Below, in pieces: positions 1-7,379 of a DNA stretch of 8,427 nucleotides. Below the pieces are notes generated by a model, which was not told the origin of the DNA, searched no databases, and was given only the letters and a program-made list of their open reading frames with translations. Source of the stretch: Clostridia bacterium (GTDB lineage Bacteria > Bacillota > Clostridia > Oscillospirales > CAG-272); assembly GCA_017452215.1 (NCBI GenBank), contig JAFTMU010000239.1, positions 1 to 8,427 of the forward strand, in the 5' to 3' direction. The number at the start of each line of letters is the position of its first letter. Within the stretch, counting starts at the first letter, position 1. The translations under genes were made by a program, and so were the position numbers.

Positions 1-1
1 A

Positions 2-832
2 TTAAACTCCTCTATACGCATTAAATCCGCCGTCAACGTGAACGATAACGCCCGTCACAAAGCCGCTCGCCTCGTCGCTTGCCAGCCACAAGAGGGTTCC
101 GATCAGGTCGCTGACCTCACCGAATCTCTTCTGGGGCGTACCGCCAAGGATCTTGCCCGTACGAGCCGTAGGAGTTCCGTCCTCGTTAAAGAGGAGCGAA
201 CGGTTCTGGTTGGTTACAAAGAAGCCGGGAGCGATGGCATTGACACGAATGCCGCAGGGAGCAAAGTGCACTGCCAACCATTGCGTAAAGTTGGAAATAC
301 CGGCCTTTGCTGCACTGTATGCGGGGATCTTGGTCAAGGGACGGAAGGCGTTCATCGACGAGATGTTGATGATGTTACCGCCCGTCTTTACCATATCCTC
401 TGCAAACGCCTGCGTTACTAAGAACGCAGAGGTAATGTTCAGGTCAAACACGAACTTCAGTCCGCTCTCCTCCAGATCAAAGAAGGTCTTAGCGCCCTCC
501 AGATCGGGAGTCATGTACTCGTTATCGCTGGAAGCACGGGGATTGTTTCCGCCGGCTCCGTTGATCAGGAAGTTCACCTTGCCAAACTTTTCGTGAACGA
601 TGTCACGGGCTGCAAGAATGCTTTCCTTCTCCAAGCAGTTGGTGCCAATGGCAATGGCGTTCTCGCCAATGGAGTCAGCCACTTCCTTTGCAGCCTTCTC
701 GTTGATGTCCAAAAGAGCAACCTTTGCGCCGCAAGCTGCCAGGGCACGTGCAAACTCACTCATCAATACACCGCCCGCACCGGTGACAACAACCACCTTG
801 TCGGACAGATCGATCTGATACGGTAATTTCAT
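2..832 (-). CDS. uxuB: SDR-family D-mannonate oxidoreductase (fructuronate reductase)
   Basis: NAD(P)-dependent short-chain dehydrogenase of 276 aa, expected to reduce D-fructuronate to D-mannonate in the cytoplasm. The sequence shows a Rossmann beta-alpha-beta with TGAGGVLM at residues 17-24, Asp42 at the end of the second strand (suggesting NAD preference), the NGAG turn at 91-94, and the catalytic set Asn132, Ser158/159, Tyr172 and Lys176 (YSAAK). The C-terminal FVTGVIVHVDGG segment is typical of SDRs. The glycine motif departs from TGxxxGxG, as in the YjmF/UxuB-type SDRs I recall from Bacillota. The start at 832 is chosen because AAAGGAG lies 6 nt upstream; an in-frame TTG at 862 would overlap uxuA and lacks such a site. 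It is the last gene seen, 19 bp after uxuA, and its stop codon is at bases 2-4. Membership of the SDR family is certain; the substrate is inferred from the neighbours and could be another polyol or uronate. Confidence 0.88.
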   Translation of the reverse strand: MKLPYQIDLSDKVVVVTGAGGVLMSEFARALAACGAKVALLDINEKAAKEVADSIGENAIAIGTNCLEKESILAARDIVHEKFGKVNFLINGAGGNNPRASSDNEYMTPDLEGAKTFFDLEESGLKFVFDLNITSAFLVTQAFAEDMVKTGGNIINISSMNAFRPLTKIPAYSAAKAGISNFTQWLAVHFAPCGIRVNAIAPGFFVTNQNRSLLFNEDGTPTARTGKILGGTPQKRFGEVSDLIGTLLWLASDEASGFVTGVIVHVDGGFNAYRGV

Positions 833-838
833 AATCTT

Positions 839-845
839 CTCCTTT
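839..845 (-). promoter_or_regulatory. Ribosome binding site fixing the start of the SDR gene
   Basis: AAAGGAG on the minus strand, 6 nt before the ATG at 832. It lies in the 19-bp gap after uxuA and favours this ATG over the in-frame TTG at 862, which is inside the end of uxuA. Confidence 0.85.
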
Positions 846-851
846 GTAATC

Positions 852-1889
852 TTACTTTCCAAGCCCCTTCTCTACTGCCTCAAACAAGCCGTAAAGATAG
901 GTAGCGCCCAGAGCTCTGTCGTACAAACCGTAGCCGGGCTTGCCGTCCTCACCCCAGATGTTGCGTCCGTGGTCGGGACGAACGTAACCGTCAAAGCCGG
1001 CATCCACCAACGCCTTGACAATGCCGTACATATCCAGGCTGCCCGTAGCGGTCAGGTGTCCGCTCTCGCAGAAGTCCAAGTCGCCCGAGTGAGTGATCTG
1101 ACGCAGGTGCACGAAGTAGGAACGGGAGGCAAGCAGGGATGCCATCTTTACCATATCGTTGTCACGTCCTGCGCCCAGAGAGCCGGTGCAAAGGGTGATG
1201 CCGTTGTGTTTGTTGGGAACGGCAGCAAAGAGCTTGTCATAGCTGTCCATACCCGTAATGATACGGGGGAGCCCAAACATATCCCACGGCGGGTCGTCGG
1301 GGTGAATCGCCATATTGATTCCCGTCTCGTCGCAAGCAGGCATAATGCCGTTCAGGAAGTAAACAAGATTTTCAAACAGCTTTTCATGGCTCATACCGCT
1401 GTAAGAATCCAACAGAGAGTTGAGCTCCTCGGAGGTATAACTCTCGTCCCAACCGGGAAGATGCAGATTGTGAGGATCCAGGCTCATCAGCTCCTCATGG
1501 TTGTAGGAGAGAGAGTTAGAACCGTCGGGCGCCACAGTGTGCAAATTGGTGCGCAGCCAGTCAAACACGGGCATAAAGTTGTAGCAGATGCACTTCACAC
1601 CTGCCTTGCCCAGGTTGCGAATGGTGGTTGCGTAGTTTGCAATATAACGGTCTCTGGTGGGAAGTCCCAGCTTGATGTCCTCGTGAACGGGAACGCTCTC
1701 GATGACCTCCATCTCCAAGCCCTGTGCCTCGCACAAGGATTTCAGATGCAGGATCTTGTCCAGCTCCCAGACCTCACCTACGGGAACGTCGTAAACAGCA
1801 GTTACAACGCCCGTCATGCCGGGGATCTGGCGAATATAGGAAAGCGGGATGCTGTCCTTCTCGCCATACCAACGAAATGTCATTTTCAT
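852..1889 (-). CDS. uxuA: D-mannonate dehydratase
   Basis: Dehydrates D-mannonate to 2-keto-3-deoxy-D-gluconate, with a divalent metal (Mn or Fe), in the cytoplasm. The 345-aa product is a TIM-barrel UxuA of the shorter Gram-positive size; the E. coli enzyme is nearer 390 aa. Recognisable blocks are the N-terminal RWYGEKDSIPL (6-16), VKCICYNFMPVFDWLRT (98-114), HPDDPPWDMFGLPRI (196-210), CTGSLGAGRDND (234-245), VHLRQITHSGD (260-270) and the C-terminal GYVRPDHGRN (301-310). His196, Cys234, His261 and Asp306 fit the expected metal ligands, and His307 is a likely catalytic residue; these roles come from known family structures. The ATG at 1889 has AAAGGAC 8 nt upstream; a second ATG two codons on is less well placed. 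It follows uxaC by 44 bp and precedes the SDR gene by 19 bp. No truncation is seen. Confidence 0.97.
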   Translation of the reverse strand: MKMTFRWYGEKDSIPLSYIRQIPGMTGVVTAVYDVPVGEVWELDKILHLKSLCEAQGLEMEVIESVPVHEDIKLGLPTRDRYIANYATTIRNLGKAGVKCICYNFMPVFDWLRTNLHTVAPDGSNSLSYNHEELMSLDPHNLHLPGWDESYTSEELNSLLDSYSGMSHEKLFENLVYFLNGIMPACDETGINMAIHPDDPPWDMFGLPRIITGMDSYDKLFAAVPNKHNGITLCTGSLGAGRDNDMVKMASLLASRSYFVHLRQITHSGDLDFCESGHLTATGSLDMYGIVKALVDAGFDGYVRPDHGRNIWGEDGKPGYGLYDRALGATYLYGLFEAVEKGLGK

Positions 1890-1933
1890 AGCAAATCGTC
1901 CTTTCGTTAATCGTTTATTTTACTTTTTTTCAA

Positions 1934-3265
1934 TTACAGATTCAAAAACGCCTTCACGTTGCCGTAGCAAACGCCGTACATGAGCTTCTTGGCGCTTTCC
2001 AGATCGTACTCTCCTCTTTCCACGTACCCACCGACAAAATCGGCAAGAATGCGGCGGAAGAAGTCAAAGCGAACGTAGCTTGCCAAGGAACGGCTGTCGG
2101 TCAGCATACCGAGATTGGTTCCCAGAACGGCATATTCCGCCACCGTTTCCAATTGACGGCGAATGCCCTCCACCGTATCGCTGAACCACCAAGCGGCACC
2201 AATGCGAACGTTCGGGAATGCGCCCGAAAGAGTTGCCAGGGAAGGCACGCAAGCGGGATTGAGAGAGTACAGCACGGTCTTGGGAAGCGCTCCTCTTTGC
2301 ATCAGCGTGTCAAAGAACGGAATGAGACGGTCGGTATCCACCACACCTCTCATAATGTCAAAGCCGGCGTCACGTCCGCAACGCTCAAACATTGCGCTGT
2401 TCACGTTACGGAAGGTCGCAAAGTGCACCTGCATCACCATGCCGTTCTTGGCGTACAGAGCCGCCATAAAGTACATCAGATGTGAGAACACCTCCTGCTT
2501 TTCAGCAAAGGTCAATTCCTCTCTCTTAGCAAACAGAGCGGCTGCTCTTTCCTCACCGGGATCGGCAAGAGGAAGGAAATCCATACCGTGGTCTGCGATC
2601 TTGCAGCCCTTGGACAGGAAGTAGTTGAGTCTTTCCTCCAGGGCAGCCTTGACCTCACCAAGGGTCTTGATCTTCCCTCCAACAGCGCCCTCCAACCGTT
2701 CAATGGCAGCCTCGTCCAGATTGAGAACGAAGTCGGGACGGAAGGTGGGACAAACACTTGTCTCTCCGCACTTGCCGTGAGCAGACAGTGGGGAGGAGGG
2801 ATCGTCGGTGGTGGCAACGTACTCTACCTTAAAGCGACGCAGGATCTGTTGTGCATCCAAAGATTTCAGCGCCTCGTTGGCAGTGTTCCAGATGCGCTCG
2901 GCGCTCTCGGAGCAAAGCGGCTCGGTAATTCCAAAGAGAAGCTTCAGCTCCAGCTGGGTCCAATAGTACAAGGGACCGCCGCAAAGGAGCGGAAAGATCT
3001 CTGCGTATTTGAGATATTTTTCATAGTAATCGGCATCACCGGTAATGTACTTTTCGTCCACACCGCACAGCCGCATTGCCCTCCACTTGTAGTGGTCGGC
3101 AGCAAGCCAAAGCTCACCAAGATTTGCAAAGCGATGGTTGTTGCGCAGCTCATTTTCATTGAGATGGCAATGGTAGTCAACGATCGGCAGATCCTTGACC
3201 GATGCATACAAAACCTCTGCCGAGGGAGTATTCAGTAACAGCTGATCTCCAAAAAAATCCTTCAT
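1934..3265 (-). CDS. uxaC: Glucuronate (uronate) isomerase
   Basis: Converts D-glucuronate to D-fructuronate, and in many organisms also D-galacturonate to D-tagaturonate; amidohydrolase-fold cytoplasmic enzyme. The 443-aa product is slightly shorter than the E. coli protein (about 470 aa). Family blocks seen are DYHCHLNENEL at 30-40 with the metal-type His32/His34 pair, VATTDDP (150-156), ADHGMDFLP (224-232), QVHFATFRN (279-287), AAWWFSD (357-363) and LGMLTDSRS (385-393). No altronate genes (uxaA, uxaB) are in the window, and the next two genes use fructuronate and mannonate, so the glucuronate reaction is the likely role. The ATG at 3265 is preferred: GGAAAGGA lies 10 nt upstream, while an in-frame TTG nine codons earlier overlaps the stop codon of the preceding gene. 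The gap to that gene is 23 bp. Family assignment is secure. Confidence 0.97.
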   Translation of the reverse strand: MKDFFGDQLLLNTPSAEVLYASVKDLPIVDYHCHLNENELRNNHRFANLGELWLAADHYKWRAMRLCGVDEKYITGDADYYEKYLKYAEIFPLLCGGPLYYWTQLELKLLFGITEPLCSESAERIWNTANEALKSLDAQQILRRFKVEYVATTDDPSSPLSAHGKCGETSVCPTFRPDFVLNLDEAAIERLEGAVGGKIKTLGEVKAALEERLNYFLSKGCKIADHGMDFLPLADPGEERAAALFAKREELTFAEKQEVFSHLMYFMAALYAKNGMVMQVHFATFRNVNSAMFERCGRDAGFDIMRGVVDTDRLIPFFDTLMQRGALPKTVLYSLNPACVPSLATLSGAFPNVRIGAAWWFSDTVEGIRRQLETVAEYAVLGTNLGMLTDSRSLASYVRFDFFRRILADFVGGYVERGEYDLESAKKLMYGVCYGNVKAFLNL

Positions 3266-3275
3266 GCTTGTATTT

Positions 3276-3283
3276 TCCTTTCC
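3276..3283 (-). promoter_or_regulatory. Ribosome binding site fixing the start of uxaC
   Basis: GGAAAGGA on the minus strand, with 10 nt to the ATG at 3265. It lies between the stop codon of the upstream oxidoreductase (3289-3291) and uxaC. The spacing is slightly long, so translation may partly depend on coupling to the upstream gene. Confidence 0.7.
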
Positions 3284-3288
3284 AAGTA

Positions 3289-4305
3289 TCAAAGCATCGT
3301 CTTGATCCTGTTGCCGTGAGAATGATACATCGAAAGAATCAGCTGTACCACCTTTGCGCCCTCACTGCCGGGAATACGGAAGGGCTTGCCCTCTTGCACG
3401 CAGGTATAAAAATCGTTGATCAGAATGGCGTGACCTGTCCCCCATACGGTCTTTCCCACCATATGCGGATTTGCGGGAGAAACAGAGTCTGAAACGGACA
3501 CCAGCTCCCCGTCCACCGTAATGATATTATTCGTGGCAAAGACCTTCTTGCCATCGGCAGTCACAAATTGGAACTGCACGGGCAGATCTGCGGTTGCATT
3601 GTTGGTAGCGTAGAAATGGTATCTGACGCCATCCTCTCTTTCAAAATGCGCTACCGCCGTATCCTCCACTTCAATACAATCCTTGTGGTAGTCGTTAGAA
3701 ACGTGAGAGATCAGATGCGTGGGCATGCCGCAAAAAAGCTGCAACAGATCCAAGGTGTGCAAGGCCTGATTGATCATCACGCCGCCGCCCTCCTCCTGGA
3801 TCGTGCCTCTCCACTCACCGCTGGCATAGTAAGCCTCGTCCCGCTTCCAGCTCACAAGTCCCAAAGCCGAGCGAATACCGTGCTCCTTGATGAAATCCAT
3901 CAGCCAGAGCATATTCTTCTCATAGCGGTTCTGCTGGCAAACGCCGAGCTTTGCCTTACTTTCCTTCTCCGCACGGAGAACAGCGTGGAGCTGCTCTATG
4001 CTGATGCACAGAGGCTTTTCGCAAAGAACGTTGATGTTTCTTTGCAACGCCTCCACGCACATGGGTGCGTGGAGATAGTGAGGCGTACAAATGTGCACGG
4101 AATCGGGCTTTTCACGGTCAAGCATTTCCTTATAATCGGTGTAGACCGGGATATCCCCCAAACCGTATTTTTCAATATTCTCCTTTGCGTTCTCGGGAAC
4201 GATGTCGCAAAGAGCGCAAACCTTATGTCCCGCACTGAGAATTCCGTTGATATGATTGCCGGAAATAGCTCCGCAACCAATCACGGCAACACGAAATGTT
4301 TTCAT
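3289..4305 (-). CDS. Gfo/Idh/MocA-family NAD(P)-dependent oxidoreductase (338 aa)
   Basis: Two-domain sugar dehydrogenase/reductase. The N-terminal Rossmann domain carries GCGAISGNH at 10-18; the EKP motif is at 96-98, with Lys97 the expected catalytic lysine. The C-terminal alpha/beta domain has YYASGEWRGT at 159-168 and GGGVMINQ at 173-180, followed by His183 and Asp186 of the family H-x-x-D site. The length is usual for the family. The substrate cannot be read from the sequence. It shares the YYxSGxWR, GGGVxxNQ and IEVED blocks with the upstream 391-aa paralogue, so both probably act on related sugars. The ATG at 4305 has GAAAGG 7 nt upstream. It sits 48 bp after that paralogue and 23 bp before uxaC. 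A possible role is oxidation or re-reduction at C3 of a glucuronate derivative (inference). An inositol-dehydrogenase-like role is an alternative. Confidence 0.93.
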   Translation of the reverse strand: MKTFRVAVIGCGAISGNHINGILSAGHKVCALCDIVPENAKENIEKYGLGDIPVYTDYKEMLDREKPDSVHICTPHYLHAPMCVEALQRNINVLCEKPLCISIEQLHAVLRAEKESKAKLGVCQQNRYEKNMLWLMDFIKEHGIRSALGLVSWKRDEAYYASGEWRGTIQEEGGGVMINQALHTLDLLQLFCGMPTHLISHVSNDYHKDCIEVEDTAVAHFEREDGVRYHFYATNNATADLPVQFQFVTADGKKVFATNNIITVDGELVSVSDSVSPANPHMVGKTVWGTGHAILINDFYTCVQEGKPFRIPGSEGAKVVQLILSMYHSHGNRIKTML

Positions 4306-4353
4306 GATATCGCCTTTCTGTGGTATCGTTTTTTCTTGATGATATCGGTTGAA

Positions 4354-5529
4354 TTATTTTGCTCCGCCGTAGGTGTTCTGGGTATCCAATACACGGTCCT
4401 CAACAGCTTCCTTCACACGGCCGGTCGCAATTCTCTTGTTCAACTCAGCCAGATAGAGATCGCCGTCGATGGGAAGGGTCACTTCCTTACCAAGCCAACC
4501 GGAAAGCATCATAGCGTCCATGATCTCAACGCCCTTGATGCCCTCTTTACCCTCAACGAACAGGGGCTCAATGCCAAGGATTGCATTGGCAACGTTGTTC
4601 ATAATACCAACGTGCTGCTCGCTCTTTCCGTCGCCGGTCAGCTCCAGCGTCTCAAACTTGGGAGCGCCAAAGCCCGTTGCGGTCTTGCAGAACTCACGCT
4701 CGTCCATTTCCAGCTTATCAAACTTCAGATCATCCCAGCCGTTGATCACCAGGCGTCCCTTGGTACCCGTGATCTCAAAGCGGTTGGTACCGGGAGCATC
4801 TGCGGTGGTGGTAACGAATACACCCGTAGCGCCGTTGGGGAATTCCATGTAAGCGGTTACGTCATCCTCAACCTCGATATCATGCCATTTACCAAAGTGA
4901 ACGTGCGCATGTACCTTTGTGGGCATCATACCAACGATCCATTGCAAGAGGTCGATCTGGTGGGGGCACTGATTGAACAGAACGCCGCCACCCTCGCCTT
5001 TCCAGGTAGCTCTCCAATCGCCGGAATCATAGTAATCCTGGCTGCGGTACCAGTTGGTAATGATCCAGTTGACACGCTTGATGTCGCCGAGTTCTCCGTT
5101 CTGGATCATCTCACGCATCAGGCGGTAGTTGTGGTGAGTACGGCAGTTGAACATCATACCGAAGATCTTTCCGGACTTGTCTGCGGCTGCATTCATCTCC
5201 TCCACCTGCTTGGTGTAAACACCGGCGGGCTTCTCACTGATTACGTTGAGACCTGCCTCAAATGCCTGAATAGCGAAGGGGGGGTGGAAGTAGTGAGGAA
5301 CTGCGATCAGAACCACGTCGATCAGACCGCTGTTGATCATTTCGGTGTAATCGGTAAAGGTGGCAACGTTCTCGGAGCCCTCTATTGCCTTTACCGCATC
5401 CAGCTTGCTCTGCTTCAAATCGCAAACAGCAGCCAGAACGCCGTTTTCTACTTTACCTGCCAACAGGTTCTTTGCGTGGGAGGAACCCATGTTTCCTACG
5501 CCAACGATACCGAATCTTACTTTTTCCAT
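4354..5529 (-). CDS. Gfo/Idh/MocA-family NAD(P)-dependent oxidoreductase (391 aa)
   Basis: Second sugar oxidoreductase of this family in the operon. It shows GVGNMG at 10-15 for dinucleotide binding, EKPAG at 99-103 with catalytic Lys100, YYDSGDWRAT at 166-175, and GEGGGVLFNQ at 178-187 followed by His190 and Asp193. It is about 50 residues longer than its neighbour, mostly in a C-terminal extension (roughly 340-391) that ends in a charged segment with no membrane signal. There is no signal peptide, so it is cytoplasmic. The ATG at 5529 is supported by AGAGGAAA about 6 nt upstream. It lies 38 bp after the 292-aa isomerase-like gene, an adjacency often seen between Gfo/Idh/MocA and AP-endonuclease-2-fold sugar enzymes. 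By analogy with levoglucosan and C-glycoside systems, it may form or consume a 3-keto sugar (inference). Substrate unknown. Confidence 0.93.
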   Translation of the reverse strand: MEKVRFGIVGVGNMGSSHAKNLLAGKVENGVLAAVCDLKQSKLDAVKAIEGSENVATFTDYTEMINSGLIDVVLIAVPHYFHPPFAIQAFEAGLNVISEKPAGVYTKQVEEMNAAADKSGKIFGMMFNCRTHHNYRLMREMIQNGELGDIKRVNWIITNWYRSQDYYDSGDWRATWKGEGGGVLFNQCPHQIDLLQWIVGMMPTKVHAHVHFGKWHDIEVEDDVTAYMEFPNGATGVFVTTTADAPGTNRFEITGTKGRLVINGWDDLKFDKLEMDEREFCKTATGFGAPKFETLELTGDGKSEQHVGIMNNVANAILGIEPLFVEGKEGIKGVEIMDAMMLSGWLGKEVTLPIDGDLYLAELNKRIATGRVKEAVEDRVLDTQNTYGGAK

Positions 5530-5567
5530 TTTTTATTTCCTCTCTTTCACGGAGTATAATTCTTTTA

Positions 5568-6446
5568 TCAGCCTCTGCCGCCCACAATGGGGTGACCGAT
5601 CTCAGCCAAAACCTTTTTCAGGGAGTTGACACCGTAGTCGAATGCCTCATCGGCGGTTTCAAAGTGGAATCGATGCTTCATGCCTCTGCCGTCGAACTTC
5701 TTGTAGGAGTCGGAAACGTAGAGGTGAGGCTCCAAAGTGAGAACGATCTCACGGTCAAAGGTCTTGTCAACACGTTGCAAAACCTCCTTGATCCTTCCAT
5801 CACCCGTTCCGGCGGGAACCATCATGATCTCACTGCCGTCCTGCGCCGCATCCTTGATATGCATATATTCCATAGAGCCGATGGAAACGTCCAAGCCCTT
5901 TACGGGATCCTGCTTACACCAAACAAAGTTTGCGGGATCGTATACCGCACGCAAGCCGGGAAGAGACGTAAGAATATCTGCAACGTCCTCGGGGTTCTGT
6001 CCGTAGATCTCTCCCTCGTTCTCGTGGCAGAGCTTGATTCCTGCACGCTCTCCCTCCTCAAGCATTACGCTCAAACGACGAAGGATCTCGTTACGGTACT
6101 CCTTCATCTGGGTTCTGTCCAGATAGTAGCTGAACATACGCATCCGCTTGGTGCCAAGAATCTCACACACACGGAGCGCACGGCGGAAATCGGCAAGCTG
6201 GGGCTCGAAATCCTCGGTGATCTGCCATTTTCCAATGGGGGAACCGAAGGAAGGAACCGTAATCCCTGCGTCATCCAGTTGCTTGCGGATCGCAAACAGC
6301 TCTTCGTCAGTTTTTCTCAATGTAGGGCCGCCGTTGATATTACGGGGCTCGATGCAATGCAGATCGTTGCGCTTCAGCGCTGCGATCTGACCGTCCAGCA
6401 TTTCGCTGGCTTCATCCGCAAAGGCGGAAAGCAAAAAGGTTGCCAT
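5568..6446 (-). CDS. Sugar phosphate isomerase/epimerase-like TIM-barrel protein (292 aa)
   Basis: AP-endonuclease-2/xylose-isomerase-like TIM barrel of 292 aa. It belongs to a Bacillota group that starts with FADEAS and carries IEPRNING (32-39) and SFGSPIGK (66-73). Probable metal ligands are Glu142 (CHENEG), Asp170 (YDPANF), His196 (MHIKDA) and Glu239 (LEPHL), all present, so the protein should be active. Members are usually annotated as isomerases or epimerases with no proven substrate. Some relatives act as lyases or hydratases on 3-keto sugars, while others are hydroxypyruvate-isomerase- or IolE-like. The ATG at 6446 has AGAGAGGA 7 nt upstream. It is 52 bp after the 254-aa paralogue and 38 bp before the 391-aa oxidoreductase, so it probably acts in the same pathway. 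No signal peptide is seen. The family call is firm; the reaction is unknown. Confidence 0.92.
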   Translation of the reverse strand: MATFLLSAFADEASEMLDGQIAALKRNDLHCIEPRNINGGPTLRKTDEELFAIRKQLDDAGITVPSFGSPIGKWQITEDFEPQLADFRRALRVCEILGTKRMRMFSYYLDRTQMKEYRNEILRRLSVMLEEGERAGIKLCHENEGEIYGQNPEDVADILTSLPGLRAVYDPANFVWCKQDPVKGLDVSIGSMEYMHIKDAAQDGSEIMMVPAGTGDGRIKEVLQRVDKTFDREIVLTLEPHLYVSDSYKKFDGRGMKHRFHFETADEAFDYGVNSLKKVLAEIGHPIVGGRG

Positions 6447-6498
6447 AGTAAAATCCTCTCTTTTCTGTTGGGGTACAGAGTCAGGTCTCTGCCATTTT

Positions 6499-7263
6499 TT
6501 ATTTCAGCAAAGGAAGCAGATATGCTGCGCTCTGTGCCATTTGTCCGATGGAATCTCCGGTCTTGGGAGCGGTGTCCTGCTCTACCAGAACGTTCTCTAC
6601 GCCCATCTCACGGCAAGCCTCGATGATTTCCGGGAACGGAACCAGACCCTGTCCACAGGGAACCAAGGAATCCCAGTTGTCAGGATTGGTGTAATCCTTG
6701 AAGTGAACGTTTTGAATACGGGAAGCGCCGATCTTGCGGATGTAGTCTGCGGCGGATTGCTTACCGAACTGTGCCCAAGCCACGTCAATGAGGAAGAGCC
6801 AATCGGGGCATCTTTCCAGCATTACGTCGTAAGCGCAACCCTCGGCATCGCTGAATTTACCAAACTCAAACCAATGGTTGTGATAGGAAAAGCGCATTCC
6901 CGCAGCATTGATCTTCTTGACAGGCTCCTCCATTTCCTTGAGGAACTTTTCAAGTCCCGCAAGAGTACCTCTGCACTCGTTGGGCATACCGCCAAGACCG
7001 ATGACCGAACAGCCGTAGATCTTATGCTCTGCAATAAGAGCATCGGTGTCGTTGACGATACGGTCGTAGGGCATATGAGTACAAGCAATGGGCATTCCCG
7101 TTTCCTTGGAAATATCAGCCCAAACCTGTGCGCCCATATCCGGCACGCCGGAGAACTGTGCATTTACGTATCCTTGCGCCTTCAGCTGCGTCAGAGTATT
7201 GCGAAGATCCTCGGGGGTCTTGACACGGTCAGCGACCGAATATAACTGTGCTCCTAATTTCAT
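6499..7263 (-). CDS. Sugar phosphate isomerase/epimerase-like TIM-barrel protein (254 aa), first gene of the operon
   Basis: Second AP-endonuclease-2-fold TIM barrel, 254 aa, starting MKLGAQLYSV. It has the family block SYHNHWFEF (126-134), LIDVAWAQFGK (158-168), VHFKDY (186-191), GQGLVPFPEII (204-214) and VEQDTAP (227-233). Likely metal ligands are Glu133, Asp160, His187 and Glu228, all intact. It is clearly diverged from the 292-aa neighbour, with different motifs around each ligand, so the two are likely to catalyse different steps rather than be redundant. It has no signal peptide. The ATG at 7263 has AAAGGA with a 7-nt spacer. As the promoter-proximal gene it follows a leader of about 110 nt. 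Relatives are called isomerases, epimerases, or 3-keto-glucoside hydratases/lyases; the substrate here is not determined. Confidence 0.92.
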   Translation of the reverse strand: MKLGAQLYSVADRVKTPEDLRNTLTQLKAQGYVNAQFSGVPDMGAQVWADISKETGMPIACTHMPYDRIVNDTDALIAEHKIYGCSVIGLGGMPNECRGTLAGLEKFLKEMEEPVKKINAAGMRFSYHNHWFEFGKFSDAEGCAYDVMLERCPDWLFLIDVAWAQFGKQSAADYIRKIGASRIQNVHFKDYTNPDNWDSLVPCGQGLVPFPEIIEACREMGVENVLVEQDTAPKTGDSIGQMAQSAAYLLPLLK

Positions 7264-7333
7264 GGTGTTTTCCTTTCTGGGATAAAAGTTTTCTTAAAAA
7301 TCGTGACGCTTTATAAGGGAACGCACCGCTCTT

Positions 7334-7352
7334 TTTTGCAATGAAAGCAAAA
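7334..7352 (-). repeat. Small dyad in the operon leader
   Basis: TTTTGC (7334-7339) and GCAAAA (7347-7352) are perfect 6-bp arms around a 7-nt centre, inside the transcribed leader of the minus-strand operon (about 70-90 nt upstream of the first ATG). No U-run or terminator shape follows. It may be an operator half-site pair or a weak RNA hairpin; chance in AT-rich DNA is quite possible. Confidence 0.3.
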
Positions 7353-7379
7353 GGCAATATTTTCCCTATACGTAATTTA

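Noticed and set aside
969..1910. Open frame of 313 codons on the plus strand
   Set aside because: Antisense shadow of uxuA; the minus-strand product is unmistakable.
3568..5559. Very long open frame (663 codons) on the plus strand
   Set aside because: It runs antisense across both Gfo/Idh/MocA genes and the gap between them, shows no domain I recognise and no ribosome binding site; it reflects the codon use of the real genes.
5385..6626. Open frame of 413 codons on the plus strand
   Set aside because: Antisense to the 292-aa isomerase gene and parts of its neighbours, with low-complexity composition and no translation signal.
7315..7340. Possible second minus-strand promoter (TTGCAA and TATAAA in the operon leader)
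   Set aside because: The spacer is 20 nt and the -10 is weaker than the upstream TATAAT with its 17-nt spacer.
7342..7356. Possible catabolite-response (cre) site TGAAAGC...GGCA
   Set aside because: The central CG and the spacing of the cre consensus are missing.
7264..7373. Possible riboswitch in the operon leader
   Set aside because: Only a 6-bp dyad is visible and no terminator or sequestering hairpin; nothing matches a riboswitch class I know.
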